DNA of 64,000 nt from G965197405 sp965197405 (GCA_965197405.1 OZ240206.1:3313401-3377400); one strand, 5' to 3'; numbered from the stretch's first letter, positions 33,841 to 41,592 are shown. Translations and numbers: made by a program. The notes: a model not told the origin generated them from the letters alone.

Positions 33841-34304
33841 GGATGATGTGGACGCCGTTCTTGGACCAGAGCCTGCCGGTGGGGTTGGCGATGCCCTCGT
33901 CGTTGAGGGTCCGGGTGATGTCCAGGATGCCCCGGCCAGCCTCGGCCATCCCGAAGATGCGCTCCACAACGGGCGCGGTGGCAGGATCAGGTTCGAGGGA
34001 GGGGCGCTTCTTGGCCCCGTCCTGTACCATGACCTTGCTGAAGCCGTAGGGAACCCTGCTGGCGACCCAGAAGCCGCGGGAGGCGGCTTCCCTCATGCCC
34101 CGGACGACTTCTTGGGCAAGATTTTCGCTGTAGAATTCGTCCACGCTCTCGATGATGCCCTCAAGCAGCCTGCCGGTGGCGGAGTCGTCGGCCTGCTCGG
34201 TGATGGAGACCACGCGGATGCCCCGCCTGCGCAGCATGGACTTGAAGGCGACGGCGTGCTCCCGCTTCCTGGTGAAGCGGCTGAACTTCCAGACCAAGAT
34301 TTGT
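33803..34304 (-). pseudogene. Internal fragment of a third serine recombinase (putative integration target)
   Basis: The fragment encodes about 165 residues of another recombinase subfamily: ILVWKFSRFTRKREHAV, SITEQADDSATGRLLEGI, VDEFYSENLAQEVVRGM, the recombinase domain, and IILKNEAYTGTLV. It lacks the N-terminal 70 or so residues with the catalytic Ser and everything after TGTLV. A TAA stop occurs in its frame right at the 34305 junction. Both ends coincide with the CGCAACTGCGA repeats, so it appears cut by integration events from both sides. Confidence 0.75.
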
Positions 34305-35919
34305 TAGACGCAACTGCGACGTAATCAGGCTCAGGGGAATCGGGTTCAGGAGAATCAGGGTCTGAGGAATCATCGTCGATGGGTATAGCCAGCGTGATGT
34401 CCACGTTGTTGTCCCTGTCGATGACGACCTGCTCCACGACCATCTGGAGAAGCTCCTTGCGCTGCACATCGGTCAGCTCGTCGATGCCCTGGCCGACGTT
34501 CCTCGCCCACGTCAGGACAGTCTCCATCAGCCGCCGCTTCTCAGTTCCGCTCGCCTCCCGTGCCCGGTAGTCGTCCAGCTTCGCCCTGGCGCTCTCAAGC
34601 CGCTCGGTGATGAACTTGCGCTGATGGTCGAGCTGGGCTTCGGTGATCTTCCCTGATACGAACAGCCTGATGGCGCGGTCCTCTTCCATCTGGATGCTCC
34701 GCAGGTCTCGCTCGGCCTGAGCGATCTCCTCCTCCATCCCGCCTCCCTCCTGGGAATCGAGAGTGTCGATACCGGCGACGATCAGGTCGGGGTTCTGAAG
34801 CACCCGCTTGACCTCGCTCCATATCGGCTCCTCCAACCGCTCGGCCCTGATGTAGTGACGCTCCCGGCAGCGCAGGCGCAGGCTCTGCATCCCGTTGCAC
34901 TTGTAGTATCGGCGAGGAGTGGGAAGGTCGTACCGGTACTTCTTGCCGTTGCGAACGTTGGTGGTCCTCCAGGTGGACTTGGCATGGAAGTTGTGGCCGC
35001 ACTCGGCGCATTTCAGCAGGTGCTGCAACAGGTAGAGCACCTTCGTGTTCCTCCCGGCCGTCCTGCTCCGCTGCTTCTTCAGCTTCTGCGCCCGTTCCCA
35101 GGTCTCCTCGTCCACCAGCGACGAGACCGGGACCTCTATCCAGGTGTCCCTCGGCTGGTCGTAGGACTTCGTCCCGTCCTCGGTGGAGATGTGACGCTCC
35201 TTTCCGTAGACCCACGTGCCCGTGTAGGTGGCATTCGCCAGAACGTAATGGATGTAGGACTGACGCCACAGCAGCTTGCCGGTCTGGGTGGGGATTCCCT
35301 CGTCGGTCAGCCGCACGGCAATCGAGGGGGACCCCATCCCCTCATTGACGTACATGTCGAAGATGCGGCGGACGACCTCCGCCTGCTCCTCAACCACCTC
35401 GGGCCTGCCGTCGTCTCCGATGCGGTATCCGTAGGGGAGGCCGCCGGTGGGCACCCGTCCCTGCTTGGCCGTCCCACGCTTGCCCAGGGTGGACCGCTCC
35501 CGGAAGTTGTCCAGCTCTATCTTGCCGATGGCCGCCATGAGTCCGAAGGTCTTCATGTCGATGGCGTCCATGACGGCTTCCAGCCGTATCTGGTGGGCCT
35601 CGACGACCTCCATGAGGGCGGCGGCGGGGTACATGCCCCGGCTGAGCCGGTCGGACTTCCAGCAGACGATGGTGTCGAAGCGTCCCTTCCTGGCGTCGGC
35701 CAGCATCCTTTGGAACTCGGGCCGCTTCTTGGACCAGCCCCTGCCCACCTCCTGGTAGCGGGCGGTGATGGTCAGCCCTTTGCTCTCGCAGTAGGCTTCC
35801 ATCTCGCCTGTCTGCTCGGAGATGGATGTCTTGTCCTCCCCGTCCTGGCTCTTGTCCGACACGCGGGCGTAGATGGCCGCCCGGTTCCCCTCCGTCTTTC
35901 TATAGGTGGTCTTAGCCAT
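34093..35919 (-). CDS. Large serine recombinase, element B
   Basis: The catalytic domain is almost identical to that of recombinase A (YARVSDKSQD, KSDRLSRGMYP, GKIELDNFRER), with the zinc ribbon CAECGHNFHA, YYKCNG and LRCRERHYI, and a coiled coil. ATG 35919 follows AAGGAGG. Native sequence ends near residue 535 (DYVAVAS) at the 34305-34319 site; the remaining 70 codons read out of frame through the recombinase fragment and are an integration artefact. It catalyses integration/excision of element B, probably at the same core as A. Confidence 0.9.
   Translation of the reverse strand: MAKTTYRKTEGNRAAIYARVSDKSQDGEDKTSISEQTGEMEAYCESKGLTITARYQEVGRGWSKKRPEFQRMLADARKGRFDTIVCWKSDRLSRGMYPAAALMEVVEAHQIRLEAVMDAIDMKTFGLMAAIGKIELDNFRERSTLGKRGTAKQGRVPTGGLPYGYRIGDDGRPEVVEEQAEVVRRIFDMYVNEGMGSPSIAVRLTDEGIPTQTGKLLWRQSYIHYVLANATYTGTWVYGKERHISTEDGTKSYDQPRDTWIEVPVSSLVDEETWERAQKLKKQRSRTAGRNTKVLYLLQHLLKCAECGHNFHAKSTWRTTNVRNGKKYRYDLPTPRRYYKCNGMQSLRLRCRERHYIRAERLEEPIWSEVKRVLQNPDLIVAGIDTLDSQEGGGMEEEIAQAERDLRSIQMEEDRAIRLFVSGKITEAQLDHQRKFITERLESARAKLDDYRAREASGTEKRRLMETVLTWARNVGQGIDELTDVQRKELLQMVVEQVVIDRDNNVDITLAIPIDDDSSDPDSPEPDSPEPDYVAVASNKSWSGSSAASPGSGSTPSPSSPCCAGGASAWSPSPSRPTTPPPAGCLRASSRAWTNSTAKILPKKSSGA
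34305..34319 (+). other. Putative attachment site at the end of element B
   Basis: TAGACGCAACTGCGA differs from the element A copy at one base. On the minus strand it is the 3' end of recombinase B (codons for VAVAS). Separation from the other copy is 517 bp. Confidence 0.6.
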
Positions 35920-35988
35920 CACTCCTCCTTACGTACGAACCCGCCTCCCACATGCCCGGAGCCGCTGAGCAGGTAGCCCCGTTTGGTC

Positions 35989-36375
35989 TCAGGCTACCTC
36001 GACATCAGTGAGGTCGAAGTCTCCACCCTTGAACAGGAGAGGCTCCCGGGTGGCTTCGGCAAGGGCATAGGCGAAGCAGTCGCCGAAGTTCAGTCCCGCC
36101 GGGTGGTTGCCCTTGCCGAACCTTCGCCAGGCCCTGCGCGCCGCCTGTGCCTGGTCAGGGGTGACCGGCTCCAGCTCGATCTCGGCCTCTTGCAGGAAGG
36201 AATCAAGCTCGTATCCGGCAGCGGCGCCGCTGCGACTTTCGAGGACGATGGTCGTTTCCAGGAGAGTGGCGGCGGACATGCGGCGGGAAGATGCCGTCGT
36301 GATGGCCGATGCAAAGCGTTCCGCGTCCGGCTCGTGGAAAAGGATGGCAAGGACCGCCGACGTGTCTACAATCAC
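35989..36375 (-). CDS. vapC: VapC-type PIN toxin of element B
   Basis: This 128-residue PIN protein has acidic residues in MIVDTSAVLAILFHEPD, the Glu of AATLLETTIVLE, and Asp in LNFGDCFAYALA, ending with LLFKGGDFDLTD. It overlaps the antitoxin gene by four bases. It occupies the same slot next to the recombinase as the unrelated Phd/VapC pair in element A, so toxin-antitoxin modules have been swapped. Confidence 0.88.
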   Translation of the reverse strand: MIVDTSAVLAILFHEPDAERFASAITTASSRRMSAATLLETTIVLESRSGAAAGYELDSFLQEAEIELEPVTPDQAQAARRAWRRFGKGNHPAGLNFGDCFAYALAEATREPLLFKGGDFDLTDVEVA

Positions 36376-36629
36376 TTTGGCAACCCCCGTTCGTCGTACA
36401 GGAAATCGCCGTGCTCGACGGCGGAGGGGCCGTCGCGCAACATGCTTGCGCAGCGTTTTCCGATGGCGAGAAGTCGCTGAACGCGGGCCTCGGCGCTGCG
36501 CTCGCTCCTCTCGCGCTCCAGGCGCTCCCTGAGAGCCACCGTGATCGCGCCGGTCATGGTATCACCGGTGAGTTGCGCCAGCTCGCTGGCGAGCCGGCAC
36601 GTCTCCTCGTTCTTTATGTTGATGCTCAC
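36372..36629 (-). CDS. vapB: VapB-type antitoxin of element B
   Basis: The 85-residue protein has the short N-terminal DNA-binding stretch of the Rv2830-like VapB group (MSINIKNEETCRLASELAQL) with TMTGAITVALRERLER, and a C-terminal toxin-binding part (GDFLYDERGLPK). It is followed by vapC with an ATGA overlap and preceded by a clear palindromic operator. Confidence 0.85.
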   Translation of the reverse strand: MSINIKNEETCRLASELAQLTGDTMTGAITVALRERLERERSERSAEARVQRLLAIGKRCASMLRDGPSAVEHGDFLYDERGLPK

Positions 36630-36646
36630 CGCGGCCTCCTCATACG

Positions 36647-36673
36647 GGTAGACTCTTCATATATAAGTCTACC
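36647..36673 (-). promoter_or_regulatory. VapB operator and promoter
   Basis: GGTAGACT (36647-36654) and AGTCTACC (36666-36673) form a perfect inverted repeat around an 11-base AT-rich spacer, 18 bases before vapB. On the minus strand TTGCAC and TATGGT, 17 bases apart, give a promoter whose -10 abuts the operator, fitting autorepression by the VapBC complex. Confidence 0.7.
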
Positions 36674-36759
36674 ATACACCCTATCATCGCTTTGTGCAAT
36701 GTCTTCTTGGCGTGGCTTTGAGAGGGGAGACTTGGCGGTCAGGGAATGGGCGGCCTGCA

Positions 36760-37023
36760 TCAGTCATCTGCTTCCGGGACGTCCTGAGAAGATGAGCTTT
36801 TCTTCTCAGTTGGACCAGTCTCGTCCTCCCCCGGGTTGAGGTCAAGGTCGGCGCTTGTCGAAGCAACCCCGTTGCCGGTGGCGTGCTTGATCATCAGAGT
36901 CATGAGGCGGCGCAGCCGTTCCTCGGCGTCGGGTCCGGGGTTGGAGAAGACCCTGATCACGCCGATCTCCTCGGGGTCCGCCTCCGGCCTCCCCCGTCTC
37001 TTCTGTTTCTTATCGTCTTTCAT
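36760..37023 (-). CDS. Small charged helical protein, element B copy
   Basis: The 87-residue protein is a paralogue of 30097-30318; the shared core is NPGPDAEERLRRLMTLMIKH. It has a longer basic N-terminus (KKQKRRGRPEADPEE) and an acidic C-terminal tail. No strong SD is seen. The function is unknown. Confidence 0.6.
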   Translation of the reverse strand: MKDDKKQKRRGRPEADPEEIGVIRVFSNPGPDAEERLRRLMTLMIKHATGNGVASTSADLDLNPGEDETGPTEKKSSSSQDVPEADD

Positions 37024-37098
37024 ATCGCTACAGGTCTGGTGAATGGGCCGCCGGCGCGGACGGACCGGGCGAATGCCGGCGGCCTCTGTGGGCCGGGT

Positions 37099-37446
37099 CT
37101 AGCTCTCCTCATCCTCCTGGTCGTCCGTCTCCCAGAGGTTCATCTGGAAGCCGTCGCCCATGAGGATGTCCAGGCCGCCGGGGAACCGGCCCGCGAAGCG
37201 GTAGAGGGACTCCATCGCTCCCCCGGAGGGCTCGACGCCCTTCCTGCGCCAGCGGCGCACCTGCTTGCGGTCCACGCCGATGGTCTGGGAGAAGGCGCTC
37301 CAGGTGAGGCCGCTGGCCTCCTTGAGGCTCTCCAGGCGGTCCTTGAAGTCTGGGGACAGCACACCGCTCTGGTAGGGCAGCATCCGTCCGTGTGCGGTGG
37401 TCCGGTCGGTCCCGTCGAAACGGGGTTCAGCGTTATGGTTCGTCAT
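37099..37446 (-). CDS. Second small HTH protein, element B copy
   Basis: The 115-residue protein is a paralogue of 29251-29574. The HTH region is LKEASGLTWSAFSQTIGVDRKQVRRW and the conserved PGGLDILMGDGF segment follows, then a strongly acidic tail. It overlaps the preceding HTH gene by 14 bases, as in element A. Confidence 0.7.
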   Translation of the reverse strand: MTNHNAEPRFDGTDRTTAHGRMLPYQSGVLSPDFKDRLESLKEASGLTWSAFSQTIGVDRKQVRRWRRKGVEPSGGAMESLYRFAGRFPGGLDILMGDGFQMNLWETDDQEDEES

Positions 37447-37660
37447 CTGTTGCCTCCAATCTGAAGATCTGGTGAAAGTCGTTCACGCCGAGGGCCTTCT
37501 GCATCCGTTCGCGGATGCGTCCCGAGGGCGCTCGCCCTTCGTTGACCAGCTTGGAGACGTAACCGGGGCTGACCCCGATCTCCCTGGCGAGCCAGTTCTG
37601 GGAGCGGTTGAGCAGAGCCGGCTGTCCCGAAAGAGTGTGGACAACCGGGACGCCCGGCAT
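37433..37660 (-). CDS. First small HTH protein, element B copy
   Basis: The 75-residue protein is a paralogue of 29022-29267 (LLNRSQNWLAREIGVSPGYVSKLVNEGRAPS). It faces the conserved non-coding block shared with element A. In B no XRE/ImmA-like pair lies upstream, so this gene may be regulated by element A's repressor or by its own product. Confidence 0.7.
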   Translation of the reverse strand: MPGVPVVHTLSGQPALLNRSQNWLAREIGVSPGYVSKLVNEGRAPSGRIRERMQKALGVNDFHQIFRLEATDDEP

Positions 37661-38023
37661 AACTACTTGAAGGGGCGCTCATATGAGGGCCCCTATAGGC
37701 CCTTGGTTTGGACGCCCCTTCCGTGATGTCATTGGGGTGTACAGAGAAAGGACTTTGGCAACAATTTGTCTGGGGTCGTGGTTTCGTAGCTAAAACAGGG
37801 GGAAATCGCCCCCTACAGGACGTAAAAAGTGAACACTTTGTCGTAAGGGCACGTTCCGCCCGCGGGGTGCAAAACGGGCCATAGTGGTGAACAAACCCAA
37901 GCCCGGAAAAACGGCGAAATCGAGCAAAACCACCCCCACTGGTTGACAAGACGCAGCCCGTGGAAATTGGGGCCGGCGTCTGGGGCCGGGCCGGGGTCGA
38001 AAGTCTGGAATGGAGGCGTGTCG
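37661..38023. other. Intergenic region between divergent genes of element B
   Basis: The region holds GGGCCC-N4-AGGCCC near 37690, the block at 37725-37850 conserved with element A, and the promoter and SD (TGGAGG) of the coiled-coil gene. No coding potential is evident. Confidence 0.5.
37725..37850. promoter_or_regulatory. Conserved non-coding block, element B copy (candidate oriT/origin)
   Basis: It aligns with the reverse complement of 16411-16535: GATGTCATTGGGGTGTACAG at the start and CTACAGGACGTAAAAAGTG then AACACTTTGT near the end. In B it lies between the coiled-coil gene and the HTH genes; in A it lies between the coiled-coil gene and the T4SS operon. Confidence 0.55.
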
Positions 38024-38858
38024 ATGGAAGCGAGGAAGCCTGTCTTCGGCAAGAGCAACAGCGTGGAGGACATGCAGCACGTGCGTCTCATGGCGCTGCT
38101 GCAAGAGCTGGAGCGGGAGCACGGGCGCAAGGGAGCGGCGGCGGTCCTGGGCCTCGACCACCGGACGCTGGGCGCCAGCCTCGACGAGGGCGTGCTGTCC
38201 CGGCGGGTCCGGGGCGCGTTGGAGCGGGCGTTGCAGGAGGGCATCGGCTCCGCCGCCGACCGGCAGCGGGAGCGCAACGACGGGCTGGAGAAGCGGCTGG
38301 AGGAGCTGGAGGGCGTCGTCGAGGCGCAGGGGAAGGAGATGCGGGTGGGACGCAGGGCGTTGGAGGACGCAATGCGGGCCGTGCGGGAGGAGCAGGCCAA
38401 GGCGCTCAGGGAGTTGGAGACAAGGCTGGCGCAGCCCCGGACCGACGGGTCAGCCCAGGGCGATGCCACTCCGCCCAGACCCGGCCAGCCCAGGCGGAGG
38501 GCCACGCTCAGGCGGGAGTTCCCCGACCTGGTAACCCGCGAGCCCGCCGAGGACGACGAGGAGGTGTTCGCCGACGCCTGGCCGCTGATCGGCGAGTGGC
38601 GGGAGATGAAGGCCGCGCACCCCAGCCGGGGCGGGGGTCCGTCGTGGCTGGCGACCCAGGAGCGGCTGCTGACGGTGGAGCTGGCGCTGCTGGAAGGAGC
38701 ACGGGATGACGCTTCCCCCGGAGACGTACCCGCTGCGGGGCTTCGCACGGGACGGCCAGACCGGCTGGCGAAGGACCGCGCTCTACGACACGCGGAGAGC
38801 GCGGGCAAGGTGGGAGCTACTCCGGCGCGTTCTCACCCTGTGGCTGTGGCGGAAGTAG
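38024..38858 (+). pseudogene. HTH/coiled-coil protein, element B copy, with a frameshift near its end
   Basis: It is a paralogue of 15451-16290: HTH part MALLQELEREHGRKGAAAVL, coiled coil RERNDGLEKRLEELEGVVEA, and conserved FPDLVTREPAEDDEEVFADAWPL. After LALLEG (near 38698) the homologous C-terminus (HGMTLPPETYPLRGFARDG ... LTLWLWRK) continues in the next frame and stops at 38858, where the paralogue also stops. One extra base causes the shift; the uncorrected frame runs to 39007 into unrelated sequence. It is either a decayed gene or an assembly error. ATG 38024 follows GGAGG. Confidence 0.7.
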
Positions 38859-39084
38859 CAGGCTCCCGGCGCGGGGGGTCGCCGTCAACTTTTGTGAACA
38901 CTTTGGCGGCAATCTGCGGAAGGGGGCCTGCAAGCCCTCTCATCGAGGCGCCGGGCCGGGCGATAATGACTGCGCTGTTTGGCTTTCTCCAAGGTTTCCG
39001 ACCATAGAAACCTGGGTGCGTGATCCCTGTTGCACGGGCATGACCGGAGGATGATTCGCTCTCCCCCGGTCGCCCACGAGGGAA

Positions 39085-39295
39085 TGCTGCCGAAACGGAG
39101 TTGACGCTGGTCCTTCGCAGGCAGCGCGGGCCGAAACGACGGAGTTGACTTATCCCTTCGTCCTCGGTCCAGTCCGGCGGTTGGAGTGATAAGACCTTCA
39201 CCCGTTGGACACCCGTTCAGCGATTGAAGTTGATCGCTTCCGTCGCTGGACACCGGTCTGGCGGTTGGAGTTGATCGCTTCTCCCGCTGGACTCA
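39085..39295 (+). repeat. Degenerate iteron-like repeats, about 42-bp period
   Basis: Around five units share a core like GGTTGGAGTTGATCGCTTC with TGGACAC between the last units (for example at 39212-39253 and 39254-39294). Earlier units (GAAACGGAGTTGAC and CGACGGAGTTGAC) are more diverged. Direct repeats of this size next to a DNA-binding gene resemble iterons or a partition site. Confidence 0.5.
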
Positions 39296-39442
39296 TGGAC
39301 GGACCGCACCCTGCGCCCCGTCCTCCACCAGTCGGTCGAAATGCGTCTGTCGTTTCGACTGGCTCCTCATGCCCGCGGCATGGCTGACACGCAGCCGGGC
39401 CGCAGCTTCGACATGCGCCGGTCTGCCGTTGCAAGCAGGCTG

Positions 39443-39655
39443 GCCGCTTCACGTCCCGCAGCTTTCCCACTGACGTTGTTCACCCTGGGCCGAGCTGCGT
39501 CTTTCTCCCATGCGCTGGCCTCTGATGAAGTCGTAGGCCGGCCGCTTCACGTCTCGCAGCTTTCCCACTGACGTTGTTGACCCTGGGCCGAGCTGCGTCT
39601 TTCTCCCATGCGCTGACCTCTGATGAAGTCGTAGGCCGGCCGCTTCCCCCATAGC
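39443..39655 (+). repeat. 98-bp tandem repeats
   Basis: GCCGCTTC begins units at 39443, 39541 and 39639. The first two 98-bp units differ at only a few bases; the third keeps its first bases and then diverges, with a further decayed copy (CACCCTGGGCCAAGCTGCGT) around 39688-39707. Each unit contains CTGGGCCGAGCTGCGTC and TCTGATGAAGTCGTAGG. Confidence 0.8.
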
Positions 39656-39900
39656 AGTTCCCCCGGAAGTCGATTCCCCAACGAATCACCCTGGGCCAAG
39701 CTGCGTCTTCTCTCACCCCCGCTCCGTCTCCCGCGTCCGGCATCCGACCGTGGGCGGAGTGCGTCTTTCGTCAACCCATCACGAATAGCCCACGCCGTGG
39801 ATGTCCGGCACGGGTAGCAGGCTTTGCGGCGGTTCTGAGGTCTTCGCTCTGAGCCTCGGCAGGCTGCCGCTCGGTCGCTGACCGCTGCGGCCCTGTCGCA

Positions 39901-40005
39901 GCACATCCCAACGCACAAGGGTCGTTCCCATCCGGGAACGGCCCTTCTTCTTTGCCCGCAGGCGGGCGCAGGCCAAAGGCAACACAACACAAAAGGAGGA
40001 CGGAC
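39901..40005 (+). promoter_or_regulatory. Conserved double-hairpin leader, copy 2
   Basis: AAGGGTCGTTCCC-ATCC-GGGAACGGCCCTT (39918-39947) is followed by TTCTTTGCCCGC and a second stem GCCCGC/GCGGGC (39955-39968), then AAAGGCAACACAACACAAAA and the SD. It is closely similar to 13168-13262 on the other strand. Confidence 0.65.
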
Positions 40006-40007
40006 CG

Positions 40008-41120
40008 ATGACGACGGCAACGATGGCAACCGGAACGACGACGAGGACGGCGGAGAGCGAGCTCAGGGCTGCGGCGAGGCGGCGGGGGGTGACCATGAAG
40101 GAGCTCGCGGCCATGATGGGCGTGTCGGCGGGCTACCTGTCGCAGTTTGCGAACGGGGGCAGGCAGTGGACTCCCAAGATGCGCCAGAAGGTCGCGGCGG
40201 TCCTGGGAGAGGTCCCCGGCCAGGGAATCGTCTACCGCCAGGGCGGCGCCGTGACCGGCGAGAGCAGCTTCATCAGGGAGCGCGCCCGCGAGATGGGAAT
40301 GACCATGCGGGACCTGGCCGACCGCGCCGGGGTGTCCTACGGATACATGACGCAGGTTGCCCGTGGCCGCCAGAACATGGGCGTCAAGGTCCAGACCCGG
40401 ATCGAGTCGGCGCTCAAGGCCCCGGCGAAGGTTGCCCCGGCGCAGTGCGCCAACCGCCCGGCGAGCGTGGTGAATGGGCAGAGCAGCTACGTCCGGGAGC
40501 GCGCCCGCGCCCTGGGCATGACCATGCGTGAGCTTGCCGAGCGGGTCGGCGTGTCCGCCAGCTACATGTCGGAGGTGTCTCGCGGCCGCAGGGGCATGGG
40601 CGTGAGGGTCCAGGCGCTGGTCGAGGCGGCGCTGGAGGCCGAGATGACGGTCGCGTCCGCGCAGCTTGCCTGCGTCGACACGAAGGCCGTGTGGGACCGG
40701 ATGGACGCTCACGGCTTCAGCCAGAACGAGGTCGCACGGCGAGCGGGCATCAGCTCCTCGTACCTCTCCCACATCATGAACGGCAGGTCCACTCCGTCGG
40801 CGGGCGTGCTGAAGAGGTTGCACGCCGTGCTGTTCCGGCGCGCGAAGTCGGAGGAGCGGGTCATGCCCGCCGAGGTGAAGGTGCTGGGCTGGCGGAAGGG
40901 CGAGCGGAGCGGGATGGTGGTGCACGGCGCGGGCGGGCCGGGGCGCAGCGGCAGGCTCGGCGGTCCCGCCGTCCGGGTCGGCGGTCGGGTGCCCTGGGGC
41001 GCGAAGGCGGAGTACGCCTACCGCGCCGGGTACGACGGCGCGGGCCGGTTGTCGATGACGCCCGTCCTGATGCCGGGCTACTCCGCCATGCTCAAGCAGC
41101 CGGAGATGGCCGCCGCCTAG
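40008..41120 (+). CDS. Tetra-HTH (four XRE domains) DNA-binding protein, element B copy
   Basis: The 370-residue paralogue of 11113-12234 has recognition-helix regions MMGVSAGYLSQFANG, RAGVSYGYMTQVARG, RVGVSASYMSEVSRG and RAGISSSYLSHIMNG. The C-terminal region (RVMPAEVKVLGWRKGERSGM) and end (MLKQPEMAAA) are conserved. The SD is AAAGGAGG. Divergence is concentrated in recognition helices 2-4, which suggests different binding preferences in A and B. Confidence 0.75.
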   Translation: MTTATMATGTTTRTAESELRAAARRRGVTMKELAAMMGVSAGYLSQFANGGRQWTPKMRQKVAAVLGEVPGQGIVYRQGGAVTGESSFIRERAREMGMTMRDLADRAGVSYGYMTQVARGRQNMGVKVQTRIESALKAPAKVAPAQCANRPASVVNGQSSYVRERARALGMTMRELAERVGVSASYMSEVSRGRRGMGVRVQALVEAALEAEMTVASAQLACVDTKAVWDRMDAHGFSQNEVARRAGISSSYLSHIMNGRSTPSAGVLKRLHAVLFRRAKSEERVMPAEVKVLGWRKGERSGMVVHGAGGPGRSGRLGGPAVRVGGRVPWGAKAEYAYRAGYDGAGRLSMTPVLMPGYSAMLKQPEMAAA

Positions 41121-41126
41121 AGACTC

Positions 41127-41161
41127 GGGGGAAGGACACCGCGATTCGGTGTCCTTCCCCC
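41127..41161 (+). terminator. Strong terminator hairpin after the tetra-HTH gene B
   Basis: GGGGGAAGGACACC (41127-41140) and GGTGTCCTTCCCCC (41148-41161) form a perfect 14-bp stem with a 7-base loop, six bases after the stop codon. A T-run is not adjacent, but TTTTTT follows at about 41182. Confidence 0.7.
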
Positions 41162-41193
41162 GGCACGCCAATGTATGCCGCCTTTTTTGCGTT

Positions 41194-41592
41194 TCAGCCC
41201 CTGCGGTCGCGGGAGCCCCGCCGATGCGCCGCCTTTCGCTTTGGGCTCTTGCATCGCGGCGGCGCCGCCGGTCTGAGGACCCTCGCGGCGCTGCGCTCGC
41301 CCCCGGCGGAGCCGGGCGTCCCATTCCCCGTTTCGCGCCGGATGCTCCAGTCGGTGAACAGATGGCCCAGGCCCAGGTCGTCGGCCAGGTCCAGGAGCGC
41401 CATCTGGTGCCGGAAATGGGGCCGCACCCCTTCCTTCCACCACCGCTTCACGGTGTGGGGATAGGTCCCCAGGCGGCGGGCGATCTCCGCCCACGGCAGG
41501 TCCGACTCCTCCTTGAAGCGCACCAGGCGCTCCGGGAAGTCGTCGGGGAAGACGTAGGTTCTTCTGCTGTGATGTGTGCGCTGTCTCGGCAT
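41194..41592 (-). CDS. HTH protein related to 29579-29845
   Basis: From ATG 41592 (GGAGG nine bases upstream) the product is 132 residues. The first 80 match the third small HTH protein of element A (ESDLPWAEIARRLGTYPHTVKRWWKEG, then LADDLGLGHLFTDW). The Arg/Pro-rich remainder is probably read-through of a lost stop or a variable tail. It may mark the far edge of element B. Confidence 0.55.
   Translation of the reverse strand: MPRQRTHHSRRTYVFPDDFPERLVRFKEESDLPWAEIARRLGTYPHTVKRWWKEGVRPHFRHQMALLDLADDLGLGHLFTDWSIRRETGNGTPGSAGGERSAARVLRPAAPPRCKSPKRKAAHRRGSRDRRG

Larger units (their letters stand above)
38859..39900. other. Gene-free kilobase with repeat arrays in element B
   Basis: I see no convincing gene in either direction; the open frames are repeat translations. 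Two distinct repeat arrays occupy 39085-39295 and 39443-39655. In element A the corresponding interval holds the zinc-finger-like and 158-residue genes instead. Confidence 0.5.
34305..41200 (-). mobile_element. Integrative element B (compact sibling of A, no T4SS)
   Basis: Read on the minus strand from the distal end it has a tetra-HTH gene, a coiled-coil gene, the conserved non-coding block, two small HTH genes, a small helical protein, a toxin-antitoxin pair and a serine recombinase, the same order and relative strand as element A. The roughly 12.5 kb holding T4SS and immunity genes in A is absent. The distal boundary is approximate, at the end of homology with element A; a further HTH gene to 41592 may also belong. 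It could be a mobilisable satellite or a deletion derivative. Confidence 0.6.

Noticed and set aside
33761..34297. Third recombinase as an intact gene
   Set aside because: It lacks the catalytic N-terminus and everything after the recombinase-domain end, and has a stop at the junction, so it is listed as a fragment.
34093..34300. C-terminal 70 codons of recombinase B as native sequence
   Set aside because: They translate the recombinase fragment in a wrong frame and are absent from recombinase A, so they are an integration by-product.
39771..41324. 517-codon leftward open frame
   Set aside because: Antisense to the tetra-HTH gene, which has four recognisable HTHs and a good SD.
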